This document shows positions 11,940 through 13,795 of a stretch of 13,795 nucleotides of DNA, one piece after another. How positions within the stretch are numbered: position 1 is the first letter of the stretch; every line of letters begins with the position of its first letter. The translations under genes and the position numbers were made by a program. Under the pieces are notes generated by a model. It saw only the letters and a program-made list of their open reading frames with translations. It was not told the origin of the DNA and did not search any database. This DNA comes from DATFML01 sp964571225 (lineage in GTDB: Bacteria; Pseudomonadota; Gammaproteobacteria; DATFLG01), in the NCBI GenBank assembly GCA_964571225.1, contig CAZNBB010000096.1:1-13795 (forward strand). Reading direction: 5' to 3'.

Positions 11940-13795
11940 TCAGACCGACCGTGACGAGGCTGCCGTTTGGTACGTATCTTCTTCGGATTCCTCGACCGGT
12001 TCGGCGAAATCACAGTCCTTCTGCGGGCACACCTTTTCGGTGCCCCGCCGTTTGGTGGTTTTTATTGTCAGGATCGGCCAGCCGCATTTGGGGCAGGGTT
12101 CGCTGACCGGTTCGTTCCAGACCGCATAGTCGCATTTCGGGTAGGTGGAGCACGAGTAGAAGATCTTGCCGCGCCGCGATTTGCGCTTGAGCAGGGTGCC
12201 CTGGTTGCACTTGGGGCACGCCACGCCGGTGTCTTCGGGCTTTTCCAGCGGCTCGATGTAGCGGCACTCGGGATAACCGCTGCAGCCGATGAACTTGCCG
12301 TAGCGACCGCTGCGGATGATCAGCGGCTTGTCGCATTTCGGGCAGGTGCGTCCTTCCACCACCTCCGGCTCGGCTGCACCGCCTTCCTCGTCCACGTTGC
12401 GCGTGTAGTCGCACTCGGGAAAGCCGCTGCAGCCGATGAAGCGCCCCCGCCGACCCAGGCGCAGGGTCAGGGGCTTGCCGCATTTGGGGCAGGCTTCGTC
12501 CAGCGTCTCGGTGGTCACTTCGCTGCGGCTGACGCTCTGCTCCTTGTCGTCCACCCGTTCCTTGAACGGCCCCCAGAAGCGCTTGAGCAGCGGGACCCAT
12601 TCCTCCTCGCCCCGGGAGACGGCGTCCAGCTCGTCCTCCAGTTTGGCGGTGAAGTCGTAGTCCACGTACTGGGTGAAGTGGTTGGCCAGGAACTTGCCCA
12701 CCACTCTTCCTACGTCGGTGGGCCGAAAGCGCTTCTTGTCCAGCGTCACGTACTCGCGCTGCAGCAGCGTGGAGATGATGGCCGCATAGGTCGACGGGCG
12801 CCCGATGCCATGCTCTTCCAGGGCGCGCACCAGGCTGGCTTCGCTGTAGCGCGGCGGCGGCTCCGTGAAATGCTGTTCGGGACGCACCCGGTGCAGAACT
12901 GCAGAGTCGCCCTTGGCCAGCGGCGGCAGGATGGCCTGGTCGCCGTCGCTCTTGGCGTCATCCACACTTTCCTGATAGACGGCCATGAAGCCCGGGTCCA
13001 CCACCGTGGAGCCGGTGGCCCGCAGAATGTTGCCCTCGCCGCAGGCGAAATCCACGCTCACCGTGTCGATGGTGGCGTGGGTCATCTGGCAGGCCACGGT
13101 GCGCTTCCAGATCAGATCGTACAGCTTGAGCTGTTCGGCGCTCAGATGATCCTTGAGGGACTCGGGGGTGCGTTGCGCGGACGTCGGTCGGATGGCCTCG
13201 TGGGCTTCCTGGGCGTTCTTGGCCCGCGTCTTGTAGGTGCGTGGCTTGGCGGGCACCTTGTCGGCGCCGTAGCGCTCGCCGATCAGTTCGCGCAGCTCGT
13301 CCACCGCTTCCTGGGCCAGGTTCACCGAGTCGGTACGCATGTAGCTGATCAGACCCACCGCGCCGCCGCCGATGTCGATGCCCTCATAGAGCTGCTGGGC
13401 GACGCGCATGGTGCGGCTGGCGGAGAATCCCAGCTTGCGGGAGGCCTCCTGCTGCAGGGTGGAGGTGGTGAACGGCGCGGTCGGGTTGCGCTTGCGCTGC
13501 TTCTTCTCGACTTCGCTGACGGTCAGCTTGCCGCCGGCCGCTTCGGTGAGCTCGCGCTCCACGGTGTGGGCTTCGTCGCCCGCCGTGATGCTGAACTGGC
13601 TCAGCTTTTCGCCGTGCAGGTGAGTGAGCCGGGCGATGAACGGGTGAGCGTCCTTTTCCAGGTCCGCCTCCACCGTCCAGTACTCGCGGGGCTGGAATTT
13701 CTCGATCTCCTCCTCGCGCTCGACGATCATGCGCAGCGCCGGGCTCTGCACGCGTCCGGCCGAAAGTCCGCGGCGCACCTTCTTCCACAGCAACG
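11940..13795 (-). CDS. topA: DNA topoisomerase I (type IA), 5' end cut off by window edge
   Basis: Relaxes negative supercoils by single-strand passage. The visible C-terminal 617 residues begin at LWKKVRRGLSAGRVQS, so roughly the first 170 are beyond the right edge; the Met before this segment is internal. The catalytic tyrosine is in LISYMRTDSVNL (codon 13341-13343), equivalent to Tyr319 of E. coli. KTRAKNAQEAHEAIRPTS and HGIGRPSTYAAIISTL are core motifs. Four four-cysteine zinc modules follow: CPKCGKPL...CSGFPEC, CPKCDKPL...CSGYPEC, CPKCNQGT...CSTYPKC and CPKCGWPI...CPQKDC. The end is an acidic, Ser/Thr-rich tail. It is the first gene seen of the minus-strand run; the next start lies 14 bp beyond its stop. 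Confidence 0.97.
   Translation of the reverse strand, partial: LLWKKVRRGLSAGRVQSPALRMIVEREEEIEKFQPREYWTVEADLEKDAHPFIARLTHLHGEKLSQFSITAGDEAHTVERELTEAAGGKLTVSEVEKKQRKRNPTAPFTTSTLQQEASRKLGFSASRTMRVAQQLYEGIDIGGGAVGLISYMRTDSVNLAQEAVDELRELIGERYGADKVPAKPRTYKTRAKNAQEAHEAIRPTSAQRTPESLKDHLSAEQLKLYDLIWKRTVACQMTHATIDTVSVDFACGEGNILRATGSTVVDPGFMAVYQESVDDAKSDGDQAILPPLAKGDSAVLHRVRPEQHFTEPPPRYSEASLVRALEEHGIGRPSTYAAIISTLLQREYVTLDKKRFRPTDVGRVVGKFLANHFTQYVDYDFTAKLEDELDAVSRGEEEWVPLLKRFWGPFKERVDDKEQSVSRSEVTTETLDEACPKCGKPLTLRLGRRGRFIGCSGFPECDYTRNVDEEGGAAEPEVVEGRTCPKCDKPLIIRSGRYGKFIGCSGYPECRYIEPLEKPEDTGVACPKCNQGTLLKRKSRRGKIFYSCSTYPKCDYAVWNEPVSEPCPKCGWPILTIKTTKRRGTEKVCPQKDCDFAEPVEESEEDTYQTAASSRSV

Noticed and set aside
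1..13795. Defence islands, CRISPR arrays, transposases, integrases, tRNA or rRNA genes
   Set aside because: Looked for on both strands and not seen; nearly all sequence is accounted for by housekeeping genes.

Overview
The window is GC-rich, densely packed bacterial chromosome. Its genes are housekeeping genes of gammaproteobacterial type: oligopeptidase A beside glutathione reductase (as in E. coli), a topA-tsaC-hemF-aroE neighbourhood resembling that of Pseudomonas and E. coli, a zinc-independent HemB of Pseudomonas type, and OxyR. This fits a gammaproteobacterium of the Chromatiales/Ectothiorhodospiraceae kind, but that placement is inferred from gene content and style only. No insertion sequence, prophage, tRNA, rRNA or CRISPR array was found.

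Layout, left to right. (1) prlC (minus, 3' end cut by the left edge) diverges from gorA (plus); the 173 bp between them hold a promoter candidate for each. (2) A 311 bp gap with a bulged hairpin and a possible 21-codon leader ORF precedes a gamma-class carbonic anhydrase homologue. That gene is followed by a perfect 24 bp inverted repeat with a 3 nt loop, then by a small RRM-type RNA-binding protein (plus). (3) hemB and aroE (minus) run towards the RRM gene. (4) A TPR-like orphan gene (plus) diverges from hemB. (5) A 732 bp stretch without a convincing protein gene holds a sigma-54 promoter match (GG-N10-GC), a helically phased cluster of TGACG/CGTCA pentamers about 110-170 bp upstream of it, a structured region, and a textbook intrinsic terminator. 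Together these outline a free-standing transcript of about 335 nt, probably non-coding. (6) A tightly packed minus-strand run follows, in transcription order topA (5' end cut by the right edge), a 122-residue unknown protein, tsaC, hemF, oxyR and a rubredoxin-reductase-like flavoprotein. Gaps are 13-55 bp.

Functional themes. Redox and peroxide defence (gorA, oxyR, rubredoxin reductase) and tetrapyrrole synthesis (hemB, hemF) share the window with tRNA t6A modification (tsaC), DNA supercoiling (topA) and aromatic amino acid synthesis (aroE). The most promising undescribed element is the putative sigma-54-dependent RNA at about 7491-7825 with its upstream activator-site array. The second is the perfect palindrome at 3897-3947.
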